DNA of 64,000 nucleotides from Cyanobacteria bacterium CYA (GCA_008363215.1 RHKP01000018.1:124001-188000), one strand, 5' to 3'; counted from the first letter of the stretch, positions 51,179 through 61,061 are shown. The notes: a model not told the origin generated them from the letters alone. Program-made: numbers and translations.

Positions 51179-51673
51179 GTGACCGCACTGGTTGGAATCA
51201 TCATGGGCTCTCGATCGGACTGGGAGACAATGTCGGGCGCGGTGGAGGCGCTGGATCAACTGGAAGTCCCGTGCGAAGTGCGGGTGCTCAGTGCGCACCG
51301 CACTCCCGATGAGACGCTTGAGTATGCGGCGACAGCGCGCGACCGCGGGCTGCTTGTGATCATCGCCGGCGCCGGCGGGGCGGCTCACCTGGCCGGAGTG
51401 GTGGCCGCCAAGACCACCCTTCCGGTCCTCGGCGTGCCCATTCAGAGCAAGGCGCTCAACGGGCTGGACTCACTGCTGTCGATGGTGCAGATGCCGGCCG
51501 GTGTGCCGGTGGCCACGCTGGCGATCGGCAAGCCCGGCGCCACCAATGCCGGTCTGTTCGCCGCGTCGATCGTGGCGACGGCTCATCCCAGGTTCGTGGC
51601 GTCGATGGAGAAGCACCGGCGGGAGCAGGCGCAAAGGGTGCTTGCGGCCGGTGATCCGCGTGTGCATGCGTGA
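51179..51673 (+). CDS. purE: 5-(Carboxyamino)imidazole ribonucleotide mutase
   Basis: PurE catalyses a step of purine synthesis. The family stretches are [36 protein letters not shown] and [20 protein letters not shown], plus [20 protein letters not shown]. The start at 51179 is a GTG with GGAGG eight bases upstream (51166-51170). The usual partner purK is not in the window. 164 residues, the normal length. Confidence 0.93.
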   Translation: MTALVGIIMGSRSDWETMSGAVEALDQLEVPCEVRVLSAHRTPDETLEYAATARDRGLLVIIAGAGGAAHLAGVVAAKTTLPVLGVPIQSKALNGLDSLLSMVQMPAGVPVATLAIGKPGATNAGLFAASIVATAHPRFVASMEKHRREQAQRVLAAGDPRVHA

Positions 51674-51727
51674 GGAATCCGCCTCGATCGGCGCTTTGGC
51701 GGGGGCGAGGGGAGCGCGGGGCATTTC

Positions 51728-54037
51728 ATGGGTCATGCTGAGCAACGACCAACGCAGGCCTGCACCACGGCGCCCTTGGGCGACTCGCCTCTGTTCGGCG
51801 CGCCGCCGTTGCGCATCGGGCGCTACGTCGTGGGCGAGCGGATCGGCAGCGGGGGCATGGGTGTGGTCTATCGCGCGCGGCACTGCGAGACCGGCGCCGA
51901 TGTAGCGCTCAAACTCATCCGCGGCGAGTCGGTGACCGAGGAGACGGTGGCGCGGCTCAAGCAGGAGGCCAAGGCGCTGGGGAGTCTGCGCCATCTCGGC
52001 ATCGCGGCGGTGCATGACGCGGGGACGGAGGTGATCCAGGGGGTCGAGACGCCGTACATCGCCATGGAGTATCTGCCGGGCGCCCGGCCGATCACGACGT
52101 ACGCCAAGGGCCGCAGCGAGCGCGAGAAACTGGAGTTGTTCGTCAGCGTGTGTCGGGCGGTCGATCACGCCAACGGGCGCGGCGTGGTGCATCGTGACCT
52201 CAAGCCGAGCAACATTCTCGTCGACGCCGACGGCGTAGCCAAGGTGATTGACTTCGGCGTGGCCAAGGTGCTCGGTGCGGGCGGCGAGCGTTCGCAACTG
52301 ACCGAGCAGGGTCGGCTGGTGGGCACGCCGGAGTACATGTCTCCCGAGCAGGTGCAGGGGCGGAGCGAACTGATCGACGCACGGACCGACGTGTACGGGT
52401 TGGGCGTGGTGCTCTACGAACTGATGTGCGAGCGTCTGCCGTACCAGGTGCCGCGTCGTTCGCCGCTGGAGGCGATGCGGGTGATCTGCGACGACCCGCC
52501 GACGCTGCCGACGCATGTGCGTAGGGGCTTCAGCGACGAGTTGCAGACCATTCTGCTGAAAATGCTGGCCAAGGAGCGTCCGCGTCGTTACCAGTCAGCG
52601 GGCGAGGCGGCCGACGACATCGAGCGGTATCTTCGCGGGCGTCCGGTGCATGCGCGGCGTGACACGGTGCGGTACCGGTTGCGCAAGGCGCTGTCGCGCG
52701 CCAAGCAAGAGAACATTCTGGTCACCGGTGCGGGCGTGATGCTGCTGGGGATGGCGTTGTCGATGCTGGCGGGCCCGAAGTTGCTGTATGGATGGACCGG
52801 GCTGGCGGCGCGATACACGGGCTGGCTGATCGGGGCGGCGCCTGCGCCTGGGATGGAGCCGGAACAGGTGGCGGTGATCGGGCTGCGCGACCCGATGGCG
52901 CTGTCCGATCAGGCCGCCCGCGTGGGCTTAGGCCCGGTGCGCGCCGAGGAACCGTCGAGTTGGCGCTTCGCCTACGGGCTGTTGATGGAGCGGCTGGCCG
53001 AGTGCGCGCCGCGGGCGGTCGGGTTCGACTTCCGCTTCATGAGTTGCGCGCAGGCGGAGTGGCTCGTGGACGGGATGGAACACCTGCGCACCGTCGGCGT
53101 GGGGACGGTGGTGGGCACGCAGGCGTTCTTGCGGGTGGGCGAGCGCCCAAGTGAGTTGTGCGACGACGTGGTGGACGCGGCCTGGGGCTGGGGCGCGATC
53201 GTGGTGTCCGAGTCGAACAAGGGCAACTTCGTGGTGCGCCTGGGCATAGTCAAGGCGGGTACGCAGGCGGGCGCGCCGGCTCTTGGGACAGCCCTGTTCG
53301 CGGCCTCGCGCCGCCCCGACGCGATCGGATATGACCTCAACATCAGCGGTTCCGGGCTGAGCATCAACTACATCGACCCGCCTGGCGGTCGCCCGCGCGG
53401 CGCACCCACCAGCGACCTGCTGGAGGGAGTGGAGGGCGGGTCCGCCGAGGCTGACGAGCAGCATCTGATCGGCCAGGGTGACTGGATTGCCAGCGCGAAG
53501 GTGCAACTGGATGAGTGGGCCCTGAGCGAAAGCCCGCCGGAGACGCAACTGATCGAAGAGGTGCTCAGCGAGGACGAGTGGCCGATCGAACGCCTGCGGA
53601 AGTGGGTGCATGGCAAGACCGTGCTGGTAATCGACTTGCGTGAAGGGCAGGACACGGCGCGCACCGTCGACGGCCTGGTTTTCCACAAGGGCTACCTGTG
53701 GGCGACGTGGCTGGAGCAGGCGCTGCGCGACGCGGCGGCGCGCGACGCCGACGGCGTCTGGGCCCAGACCACCTCGATCCGCGGCGCTTCGCGCGACGTG
53801 GCGGCCTGGCACATCCTGATCGGCGCTGTCCTGGGATCTCTCCTGCTGTTCATGCCCTCGACGGTGCACCGGGCCTGGTCGGTCGCGTACCTGACGGCGG
53901 TGTCGGGGTGCTTCGTCGCGGCCAGTCTGCTGTGGCTGCACGTGTGGGGCGTGCTGATGGTGCCGTTGCTTGGGTTGTTCGCCCTGTGGATCAGCGGGCT
54001 TCTGTGTATCCTGTTCCCAAGGCCGTTGCAGGCGTGA
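51728..54037 (+). CDS. Ser/Thr protein kinase with CHASE2-type sensory domain
   Basis: Residues 25 to 300 form a Hanks-type kinase: IGSGGMGVVYRARH, VALKLI, VVHRDLKPSNILVD, VIDFGVAK and GTPEYMSPEQVQG. A membrane helix (VTGAGVMLLGMALSMLAG) separates it from a C-terminal sensor. VAVIGLRDPM, PRAVGFDFRF and GKTVLVIDLREGQDTARTVD fit a CHASE2 extracellular domain, and more helices end the protein (HILIGAVLGSLLLFMPSTVH onward). The signal and targets are unknown. Two paralogous exported proteins follow on the same strand. Confidence 0.85.
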   Translation: MGHAEQRPTQACTTAPLGDSPLFGAPPLRIGRYVVGERIGSGGMGVVYRARHCETGADVALKLIRGESVTEETVARLKQEAKALGSLRHLGIAAVHDAGTEVIQGVETPYIAMEYLPGARPITTYAKGRSEREKLELFVSVCRAVDHANGRGVVHRDLKPSNILVDADGVAKVIDFGVAKVLGAGGERSQLTEQGRLVGTPEYMSPEQVQGRSELIDARTDVYGLGVVLYELMCERLPYQVPRRSPLEAMRVICDDPPTLPTHVRRGFSDELQTILLKMLAKERPRRYQSAGEAADDIERYLRGRPVHARRDTVRYRLRKALSRAKQENILVTGAGVMLLGMALSMLAGPKLLYGWTGLAARYTGWLIGAAPAPGMEPEQVAVIGLRDPMALSDQAARVGLGPVRAEEPSSWRFAYGLLMERLAECAPRAVGFDFRFMSCAQAEWLVDGMEHLRTVGVGTVVGTQAFLRVGERPSELCDDVVDAAWGWGAIVVSESNKGNFVVRLGIVKAGTQAGAPALGTALFAASRRPDAIGYDLNISGSGLSINYIDPPGGRPRGAPTSDLLEGVEGGSAEADEQHLIGQGDWIASAKVQLDEWALSESPPETQLIEEVLSEDEWPIERLRKWVHGKTVLVIDLREGQDTARTVDGLVFHKGYLWATWLEQALRDAAARDADGVWAQTTSIRGASRDVAAWHILIGAVLGSLLLFMPSTVHRAWSVAYLTAVSGCFVAASLLWLHVWGVLMVPLLGLFALWISGLLCILFPRPLQA

Positions 54038-54061
54038 GCCCGGCGGCGCGAGGGACGACGA

Positions 54062-54844
54062 ATGGACTTGATTGCCAACCTGATCGGAACACTGGTCGCT
54101 GCCGGTTCGCTGCTGCTCGGTTCTGGAGCGGGAACGGCTGCCGATCCGCTGGAGGTTTCGGCCCAGCCGCCGGTGACCTGGACCGAGTCAAGTCACGACA
54201 CGGCGCTGGCAAGCGTCGCGCCCGGCGCGCCGGCCCGGCGCGTGAAGGTCAAGTTCCTCACCGCCGACGACCAGCCCCGCGAGATGGAGATCCTCTACGG
54301 GTCGACCGACGCGGACAGCAACATCACCCTGACCAGGCGCAACAACGTCATCGGCACGCCGAACATCCAGTATCCCGAAGGCCCGGGGATGCGCATCGCG
54401 GTGGGGTGGGCATTCATCACGTTTCACTGGCCTCTGATCTGGACCGAGTCGATCGACGCAGGATCGATCGGCACGACGTCGGTGGTGCGGGCCACGCCGG
54501 ACAAGGTCGACGTGTACCTGCTGCTCAACAAACTCGACAAGACCAACAACAAGGAGCCGGTGCGCCCACCCGACTGCACCGACGCCAAGGCGCGGCTGTA
54601 CGTGCGTCTGGCCGGGGTGCCGGGCAGCGCATCGGTCGCTGTGCCCGACGGGTATCAGGGCGTGCGACGGACGTACACGATCGCGCGCGACGCCCAGGGG
54701 CACGTGACCGGCACGACGCTGGAATCGGAAAGCCCGCTGAAGATCACCAAGTCCGCCGCCGGCTCGATTCAGGTCGAAGGCGATGCGTTCGTGCAAAAGG
54801 TGCTCGATGCGGCCGCATCGCAGGGACTCTACCAGATCGGGTGA
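54062..54844 (+). CDS. Exported protein, unknown family (paralog of the next gene)
   Basis: A signal segment (LIGTLVAAGSLLLGSGAGTAA) is followed by a beta-rich domain with the distinctive stretches EGPGMRIAVGWAFITFHWPL and IDAGSIGTT, near-identical in pattern to the next gene. It lies 25 nt after the CHASE2 kinase gene and is likely in its operon. No known domain is recognised; the family may be undescribed. Confidence 0.65.
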   Translation: MDLIANLIGTLVAAGSLLLGSGAGTAADPLEVSAQPPVTWTESSHDTALASVAPGAPARRVKVKFLTADDQPREMEILYGSTDADSNITLTRRNNVIGTPNIQYPEGPGMRIAVGWAFITFHWPLIWTESIDAGSIGTTSVVRATPDKVDVYLLLNKLDKTNNKEPVRPPDCTDAKARLYVRLAGVPGSASVAVPDGYQGVRRTYTIARDAQGHVTGTTLESESPLKITKSAAGSIQVEGDAFVQKVLDAAASQGLYQIG

Positions 54845-54861
54845 AGTCAGGAGGTCCGAAC

Positions 54862-55785
54862 ATGGGCAGGGCGAGCGTGCTCAGGAGAATGGGGGTTGTC
54901 GGGCAGGCGTGTTTCGTGCTTGCGATCACAGGTCCGGGGTGTCAGGCGATCGAGCGCGGCGAGTTTGCGGGTCATGCTCTGACGGTCAGTCGGGACATCA
55001 CGGAATGGCCGAAGAATCGCCTGATCGACATGAAGTTTGCGACGATCGACCTGCCGGGGTTTGCAAACGCCGAGTATCACGAAGTCTGTGTGACGGGCGT
55101 CCCCGCCGCCGGGGCGTACTGCGTGCTGTGCGGTATCGAGAGCGAGGCGGACGCGGGGGCCAAGTTCTATCTGACGCCTCGAAACCATGCGGCCGGGCAG
55201 CCGCCCGAACCGGACCCGCAAGGCCCGGGCATGCGCCACACCGAGGGTTGGTCGTTCATCACGTTCAAGTGGCCTCTGATCTGGGTGCGCAACATCGACG
55301 CCGGCTCGATCGGGACGACCGCCATCATGCGCTGGCAAGAGATCAACGGAATTCGGTACCTGTCGCTCTATCTCGTGCGCAACGGCAAACTGTCGCCGCT
55401 GCTGCCGCCGTCCGAGGACGAGGGGGGGCATGGTGACGCGGAGACGATTGCGTCCGATGAAACATCGGGCCTTTTCCTCAACGCGGGGTATCCCTTTCCG
55501 AGTATGGAGCTGTACATGCCTGCGGGTAAGGAAATCGTCCGCGTGCGGTTCTTCGAGGGCGGCAGTGTTCCAGATCGCATGATTCCCGTTCGGACCTCGC
55601 CGGGCGTCTGGGAGCAGATCAGTTTCGACGTGACGGAAGACGAACTCGGGGCGATCACGGTCACGGCCACCGACCCCGCCGGAGATGCCGATTGCGCCTT
55701 CCTCGCCGGCGTGCTGCGGCGCGCACAAGCGGAAGCGATTTACACTCTGCCCGCAGATCCGCCTTCGCCGCCGCCTTCGCCATGA
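54862..55785 (+). CDS. Exported, possibly lipidated protein, unknown family (paralog of previous gene)
   Basis: AGGAGGT precedes the ATG at 54862. The leader (MGVVGQACFVLAITGPGCQA) ends in a weak lipobox-like TGPGC. The conserved motif QGPGMRHTEGWSFITFKWPL then IDAGSIGTT is shared with the previous gene, so the two are paralogs. The rest is beta-rich and ends with a Pro/Ser tail (ADPPSPPPSP). It completes the kinase-linked run. Function unknown. Confidence 0.65.
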   Translation: MGRASVLRRMGVVGQACFVLAITGPGCQAIERGEFAGHALTVSRDITEWPKNRLIDMKFATIDLPGFANAEYHEVCVTGVPAAGAYCVLCGIESEADAGAKFYLTPRNHAAGQPPEPDPQGPGMRHTEGWSFITFKWPLIWVRNIDAGSIGTTAIMRWQEINGIRYLSLYLVRNGKLSPLLPPSEDEGGHGDAETIASDETSGLFLNAGYPFPSMELYMPAGKEIVRVRFFEGGSVPDRMIPVRTSPGVWEQISFDVTEDELGAITVTATDPAGDADCAFLAGVLRRAQAEAIYTLPADPPSPPPSP

Positions 55786-55891
55786 TCGCTTCGTCGAGCG
55801 CTGGTCGCCGAACTCGGGCGGTTTGAAGTTGGTGCGGCGTTTCTCGGCCTTGCGCGCCTCATCGCGCGACTCGCCGCGCATGTAGTTCAAC

Positions 55892-56299
55892 TCAACTCGC
55901 CCCTCGGTCTCGGGCACCGTCCGGGCCGTGCATCCACGTGCCGATGCCCTTGTCCGTGCGGAACAGCCGGGGAGCGTTGATCGTGAATATGCCGCCGCCG
56001 AAGCGCGAACCGATGCATCGCTCCGGCGACTTCTGCATGCACGGGTCGGCAAAGGGCTCGGGATAGTCGATCGTCAGGCCGCCCGGTCGGGGCCTGCTTT
56101 TCCACATGATCGTGAAGAGGGCGCGCGTGCGGATGAGCCGCGCGCCCTGATTGGCCGTCGCCAGGGGCAGGCAGCGGGAGGGGGCGCAGAACGGGAACTT
56201 GTCCGTCCAGTCGCGCCCTAGTCTGGCCGGCTCGAGGAAGAAGCCCGGCTTGTGCTGGTACTCGTGCGCGATGAGTTCGCCGGGCAAGCGTGGTGCCAT
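55892..56299 (-). CDS. DUF6065-like protein, apparently truncated or frameshifted
   Basis: The N-terminal part resembles DUF6065: FPFCAPSRCLPLATANQ, FGGGIFTINAPRLFRTDKGI and TWMHGP. The frame stops soon after, at 55892. The other frame at the same point continues VPETEGRVELNYMRGESRDE and RRTNFKPPEFGDQRS, which looks like the family's C-terminal part. A long middle section is missing. It is 20 nt after the UbiA gene stop on the same strand. A longer start at 56344 overlaps ubiA. The family assignment is tentative. Confidence 0.45.
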   Translation of the reverse strand: MAPRLPGELIAHEYQHKPGFFLEPARLGRDWTDKFPFCAPSRCLPLATANQGARLIRTRALFTIMWKSRPRPGGLTIDYPEPFADPCMQKSPERCIGSRFGGGIFTINAPRLFRTDKGIGTWMHGPDGARDRGAS

Positions 56300-56318
56300 G
56301 CCGGAATGGGCGGACAGA

Positions 56319-57254
56319 TCATACAGCGCTGGTCGGGCTCTCAATCAAGGTGTCGAGTGATCCGAGCAGCCCGAGAACGCAACTGACCACGCCGTTGAGC
56401 GTGAAGAACGCCATTTCCAGACCCGCGCGTCCGCGCCGCGCCAGCACGACGTGCTCGGCCGCGAGCAAGGCGGCCACGGCCAACAGTGCCACCCCGGTCA
56501 ATACCCCCAACCGTTCGTCCGAGCGCCACGACGCGAGCAGGCAGGCGAAGGCGAGCGTGTGGAGAAGCCTGCTGATCCAGATCGCCCCGCCCGGCCCGAA
56601 CCGGGCAGGAATGCTGAACAGCCCGGCGCCGCGGTCAAACTCCAGATCCTGCAACGCGTAGATCACGTCGAAGCCGGCGACCCACAGCGCGACCATTCCC
56701 GCCAGCCACCAGACGCACGGTGATTCGAGCAGGTACTCGGGGCGCACGGCGATGCAGGCCGCCAGCGGCGAGGCCGCCAGTGCCCCGCCGAGGAACATGT
56801 GGCAGGCCCAGGTGAAGCGCTTGGTGAACGAGTACAGCGCAATCCACGCCAGCACCGGCGTTGCCAGCATTGCCGGCAGCCAGTTGGCGTAGAACAACCC
56901 GAAGCCGCAGGCCGCGACGATAAACAGCACGCCCGCCAGGGTGCAGACGATCAGGCCGTCGCGCAGTCCGGCGCGTCCGGCGGCGAAGAACCGCCCGGCG
57001 GTGCGGGGGTTCTGGGCGTCAATCCGCCGGTCGGCCAGACGGTTGACGACCATCGCCCAGGTCCGGGCGGCCACCATGCACAGCACGACCAGCCCCAGTT
57101 GCCCGGCAAAGGTGCTCCAGATCGCGCCGGGGTGTCGAGCCAGAAACGTTCCGTACACCGCGAAGGGCAGCGCGAAAATCGAGTGAGCCAGTTTGATGTC
57201 CCTCGCCACACCGGCCAGCAGAGGCAGAGAGGCGCGGGTCAACGCTTGTGCCAT
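56319..57254 (-). CDS. ubiA: UbiA-family prenyltransferase
   Basis: The polytopic enzyme has the two Asp motifs of the family: MVVNRLADRRIDAQNPRTAG and DVIYALQDLEFDR. About 8 hydrophobic helices follow the usual pattern (KLAHSIFALPFAVYGTFLAR start). It probably attaches a polyprenyl chain to a 4-hydroxybenzoate-type ring in quinone synthesis; the futalosine-type MqnP role is also possible. It lies 21 nt downstream of the kexin-like protease gene. Symbol by family resemblance. Confidence 0.85.
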   Translation of the reverse strand: MAQALTRASLPLLAGVARDIKLAHSIFALPFAVYGTFLARHPGAIWSTFAGQLGLVVLCMVAARTWAMVVNRLADRRIDAQNPRTAGRFFAAGRAGLRDGLIVCTLAGVLFIVAACGFGLFYANWLPAMLATPVLAWIALYSFTKRFTWACHMFLGGALAASPLAACIAVRPEYLLESPCVWWLAGMVALWVAGFDVIYALQDLEFDRGAGLFSIPARFGPGGAIWISRLLHTLAFACLLASWRSDERLGVLTGVALLAVAALLAAEHVVLARRGRAGLEMAFFTLNGVVSCVLGLLGSLDTLIESPTSAV

Positions 57255-57275
57255 GCCTGACGATACGCCGGTCGA

Positions 57276-59228
57276 TCACGGGCACCCGTCGGAGAAGCGG
57301 TTGAGGTACTCCTGAAGGTCGAAGAAGTTGATCGTCCCATCGGCGATCACGTCGGCCGCGGGGTCGGCGGCGTGGTAGGCGTCGAGGAAGAGTTGCACGT
57401 CCACGTGGGTCAGCAGATTGTCGCCGTTGAGGTCGGCCGAGCATTGGGAGGTCCACGTCGGCCCATGGGCGATCACGCGCACGTCGTTCCAATAGGTGCT
57501 CTGTGTGGCGCGTTCGTCGGACATGCGCACCGTCCACGTTCCGCCGGAAGACTCGCCCCAGCAGCGCGTGGTGGTAAACACGTAATCCAGCAGGTTGTCC
57601 GTCGGGTCGAAGCGAGGCATCGACAGCGTGCTTACCGTCCCGCCGGGGCTGACCAGTTCGAGGCGGATATCGCCGGCCGCGTCGCAATCGACGTTGACGA
57701 TCACTTCCACCGTTTCGACGCGCACGAGCCGGTCGAGCGTCACAAACGCGCCGACCCCTACCTGGCTGTTGTCCGGCACCGTCTGCTCGATCTGGATCAC
57801 CCCCGAGTCGGCGTGGACTTCAGGCCCGACGTTGACCCACGACTCGGCCGCGAGCACGCCCGCGTGCGCGTCCACGGCGCCGAAGCCGAAGTCCTCGCTG
57901 ATGTGCATTCCCGCAGCGTTGATCGACCAACTTTCGTTGTCGGGATCGACCTGCCGGGCGGTGCTCGCCAGCACGTGCTGCACGTCGCGCCAGGTCAGAT
58001 CGGGGTTGGCCTGGAGCATGAGGGCGACGGTGCCGGAGACCAGCGGCGCCGCGGCGCTGGTGCCGCCGAACGTGGTGGTGTATCCGTTCAGCGAGGTGCT
58101 GAAGACGCTCTGCACGTTGCCGCTGGAGTGTGCGACCACGAACATCGACGAGCCGCTCTCGTTGTATGTGGCGCGGAGATCCTGGTCGCCGACGGCGCCG
58201 ACGGCGATGGTCAATCGGCTCGATGCGTATGGGTCGTAATCCATGCGGTCGTTCGTGCCGCCGTTGCCGGCCGCCCACACGTAGATCTCGCCCAGACCGC
58301 CGCGACCCTCAGCCACACCCTGCTCCAGCGCCGCCCGTTCGACCGCGGCCATGTACGACACGCGGTTGTTGTCCGACGGGCCCCACGAGTTGTTCTTGAT
58401 GTCGTGGAGGTCGGTGCGGTGCAGCAGCGCCGAGGCCGTCTGCGAACTTGTACCGTAGATCAGCCGCGTGATCCCCGCGTCAAAGGCCACGCCCACCCCG
58501 CCCAACCCGTTGTCGTTTTCGGCCGCGATGACTCCGGCCACGCAAGTCGCGTGCGAGTTCAGCCCGAGCGGCGGCATCGATGCCTCGGCGATGAAGTTGG
58601 CAGCCAGGTCCGGGTGATCGACCTGCCAGGCGAACTCGACCACGCCCACCACCACCCCCAGCCCCGTGTACCCCAGATCCCAGGCCGGCACAGCGTTCAC
58701 GTCGGCGGCCGGATTGCCCAGGTTGCGCAGCGTCCACTGTCCAGGGAACGCAGGATCGGTCGGCACGCGCAAGGCCCGGGGTTGCTCGACGTCCAGCTCC
58801 ACCGACCCGATGCCCGGCTCACGCATCAGTTGGTGCGCCAGCGAGATCGCCTCTTCGACCGAATCGGTCTCGATGACCGCGAACCCGCGGGCCGCACCCG
58901 GGCGCACCACCCCGCGCCGACCGACCAAGCGGCGCAGCACCGTCAGGTCGGCGTCGACAACCACGCTTGAGGAGAGGATCAGCGGCTCGGGCGCCCCCGC
59001 CACGCGAGCGCCCGAAGCGCGGATCCCTGCCCGGCTGGACTTGCCTGCCGGACGCTCGACCTCCAGTTCAACCATCCCGCCGGGGATCGGGGCGAGCACG
59101 TTTCGACCCGCGCGGTTCTCGGACTTCATCGGGTCGGCCTCGCCCGCGTCGGCCAAACCGGTCGAGAAGGCAAGCAGCCCCACAGCACAGGCCTGGCCCA
59201 ACAAGAACGGGGTGGAAGAACGCCTCAT
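57276..59228 (-). CDS. Exported kexin-like S8 protease with P-domain and dockerin module
   Basis: The signal peptide is MRRSSTPFLLGQACAVGLLA. The S8 domain shows GVVVGVVEFAWQVDHPDLAA, SHATCVAGVIAAENDNGLG, WAAGNGG and TTTFGGTSAAAPLVSG. The residue that is Asp in active enzymes reads Glu (VVEF), and HGT reads HAT. A P/Homo-B domain follows (VETVEVIVNVDCDAAGDIRL, GTWTVRMSD). The last 60 residues are a paired dockerin module whose second strand is DGTINFFDLQEYLNRFSDGC, close to the NFFDVQ type. It could be catalytically impaired. The start chosen is 59228; a GTG at 59234 is possible. Confidence 0.82.
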   Translation of the reverse strand: MRRSSTPFLLGQACAVGLLAFSTGLADAGEADPMKSENRAGRNVLAPIPGGMVELEVERPAGKSSRAGIRASGARVAGAPEPLILSSSVVVDADLTVLRRLVGRRGVVRPGAARGFAVIETDSVEEAISLAHQLMREPGIGSVELDVEQPRALRVPTDPAFPGQWTLRNLGNPAADVNAVPAWDLGYTGLGVVVGVVEFAWQVDHPDLAANFIAEASMPPLGLNSHATCVAGVIAAENDNGLGGVGVAFDAGITRLIYGTSSQTASALLHRTDLHDIKNNSWGPSDNNRVSYMAAVERAALEQGVAEGRGGLGEIYVWAAGNGGTNDRMDYDPYASSRLTIAVGAVGDQDLRATYNESGSSMFVVAHSSGNVQSVFSTSLNGYTTTFGGTSAAAPLVSGTVALMLQANPDLTWRDVQHVLASTARQVDPDNESWSINAAGMHISEDFGFGAVDAHAGVLAAESWVNVGPEVHADSGVIQIEQTVPDNSQVGVGAFVTLDRLVRVETVEVIVNVDCDAAGDIRLELVSPGGTVSTLSMPRFDPTDNLLDYVFTTTRCWGESSGGTWTVRMSDERATQSTYWNDVRVIAHGPTWTSQCSADLNGDNLLTHVDVQLFLDAYHAADPAADVIADGTINFFDLQEYLNRFSDGCP

Positions 59229-59567
59229 CCGCACGATCCTATCGACGGCTACCCGAAACGGGTTGAGCGGGCAGCCTATCGCCCGGGCAATCCCCTCCGA
59301 ACTGCCCGGGCGATCGTTGCAGGCCGCCGCTCTTGCGATCGCGCTGAGTGCCCGATCAAGGCGGAGGCGCGATGAGAACCCTTCCAGATGCCACACTCCC
59401 CGCGGGTCGAAACGACCTGTTGAATTGCCCGAAAGGGGCGATCGAGGCGAGTGCCCGCCGATACGCGACATGGGCCGCAACGGTTGCGGGGAAAGTGGAA
59501 ATCTCTCCGGGTACTTGAGCCGTTTGTTCAGCGGGCCCAGGGCCGCATGAGGTACCATCGGCTGACC
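59229..59567. other. Divergent intergenic region of about 339 nt
   Basis: No gene is seen between the kexin-like protease (minus) and the AAA ATPase (plus). It contains a 10-bp perfect inverted repeat at 59280-59312 and several GC-rich palindromes. Promoters for both genes must lie here, but no consensus box is convincing. Confidence 0.5.
59280..59312. repeat. Perfect 10-bp inverted repeat with 13-nt loop
   Basis: CGCCCGGGCA, 13-nt loop, TGCCCGGGCG. It lies about 50 nt before the protease start on the minus strand, so it would be in that mRNA leader or in an operator between divergent genes. Confidence 0.5.
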
Positions 59568-61061
59568 ATGGCTGAGAACCACGTCGAGCGCTTCGCGCGC
59601 CTGCTCAGTGCCGGGCACTGCGCCATCGCGATCACCACCACCGAAGAGTCCGAGGTGGTCGACATGGTCCGCGCTCATTGCCGTCAGCGAGGCGACTTTC
59701 TCTGGGAGTGGGATCTGATCGGGGGACTGCGCTGTCCGCTCAACTCGGGGCCAGAGCCCGGCAGTGAGACGACCAACCCGGCCGGAGCGATATTCTTCCT
59801 GGCGCGGCGCGAACTGCCCAGCGTGATGCTTCTGCTCGACGTGGGTCCGCACCTGTCGGACCCGCATACGCTGCGTGCCTTACGGGCCCTGCTCGAATCC
59901 GCCCGCCGCTGCAACGGGCACGTCGTGCTGTGCGACGCGACCGACGGGCTGCCGCCGGTGGTCAGGGCGCACGTGACTCCATTCGAGATGAGCCTGCCCG
60001 ATCGCGACCAGATCGAGGTCATCGTGCGCCGCACGCTCAAGGAACTTCACCGGCGCAGCCCCATCGAGATCGAACTGAGCAGCCGGCAGTATGAACTGAT
60101 TATCAAGAACCTCGGAGGGTTGTCGACGCGGCAGATCGAGCAGGTGGTGCGCGAAGTGGTCAGCGAAGACCGTCGCCTGGACAGCGAAGACATCAACCAC
60201 GTGCTCGCGGGCAAGCGACGACTCATGTCACGGAGCACGGTGCTCGAGTACGTCGAGTCGCCGGCCAGCCTTGATGACATCGGCGGGCTGGACCGGCTCA
60301 AGACATGGCTGGCGCAGCGGGAGCGCTCGTTTGAGGACGCGGCGATTGACTTCGGGCTGCTGCCGCCGCGCGGCGTGCTGATGCTGGGCGTGCAGGGCGC
60401 GGGCAAGAGTCTGTGTGCCAAGGCGATTGCGACGGCGTGGAAGCGCCCGCTGCTGCGGATGGACCCGGGCGCGCTCTACGATCGGTTCGTGGGCGAGTCT
60501 GAGCGGCGCTTGCGCGACGCGCTGCGCCAGGCCGAGGCCACGGCCCCCGTTGTGCTGTGGATCGACGAGATCGAGAAGGCATTTGCGTCGGCGGCCGCGC
60601 AATCAACCGACGGCGGATTGAGCCAGCGCATGTTCGGCACGCTGCTGACGTGGATGCAGGATCACAGGATGCCCGTGTTCCTGGTCGCGACAGCCAACAA
60701 CATTGATGCACTGCCGCCCGAACTGTTGCGCAAAGGGCGCTTCGACGAGGTGTTCTTCGTTGATCTGCCCACCGATGCGGCGCGGCGGCAGATCTTCGCG
60801 ATTCACCTGCGACGGCGAAAGCAGGATCTGCCCAGGTTCGATCTGGCCGAACTGTCCGAGGCGGCGGAGGGATTCAGCGGGGCGGAGATCGAGCAGGCGG
60901 TGTTGAGCGGATTGCACATGGCCTTTGCGGGCGGGCGGAAACTATCGCAGCGGGATCTGCTGGAGGCCATCGGCACCAGTCCGCCGTTGTCGGTGACGAT
61001 GGCCGAACGGGTCGAGGTGCTGCGCCAATGGGCCCAAGGCCGCTGCGTGCCGGCAGAGTAA
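59568..61061 (+). CDS. AAA+ ATPase, Ycf46-like
   Basis: The N-terminal 230 residues resemble the RecA-like first half of Ycf46 ([38 protein letters not shown]). The AAA+ core has Walker [19 protein letters not shown] (about residue 274), Walker [21 protein letters not shown] sensor 1 and [14 protein letters not shown] with the arginine finger. 497 residues with the ATG at 59568. Family members act in stress and chloroplast-type processes; the role here is unknown. Confidence 0.85.
   Translation: MAENHVERFARLLSAGHCAIAITTTEESEVVDMVRAHCRQRGDFLWEWDLIGGLRCPLNSGPEPGSETTNPAGAIFFLARRELPSVMLLLDVGPHLSDPHTLRALRALLESARRCNGHVVLCDATDGLPPVVRAHVTPFEMSLPDRDQIEVIVRRTLKELHRRSPIEIELSSRQYELIIKNLGGLSTRQIEQVVREVVSEDRRLDSEDINHVLAGKRRLMSRSTVLEYVESPASLDDIGGLDRLKTWLAQRERSFEDAAIDFGLLPPRGVLMLGVQGAGKSLCAKAIATAWKRPLLRMDPGALYDRFVGESERRLRDALRQAEATAPVVLWIDEIEKAFASAAAQSTDGGLSQRMFGTLLTWMQDHRMPVFLVATANNIDALPPELLRKGRFDEVFFVDLPTDAARRQIFAIHLRRRKQDLPRFDLAELSEAAEGFSGAEIEQAVLSGLHMAFAGGRKLSQRDLLEAIGTSPPLSVTMAERVEVLRQWAQGRCVPAE

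Noticed and set aside
53698-54861. Plus-strand frame overlapping the kinase end and the first paralog
   Set aside because: Arg-rich shadow of coding in other frames; the start at 54862 with AGGAGGT is the real gene.
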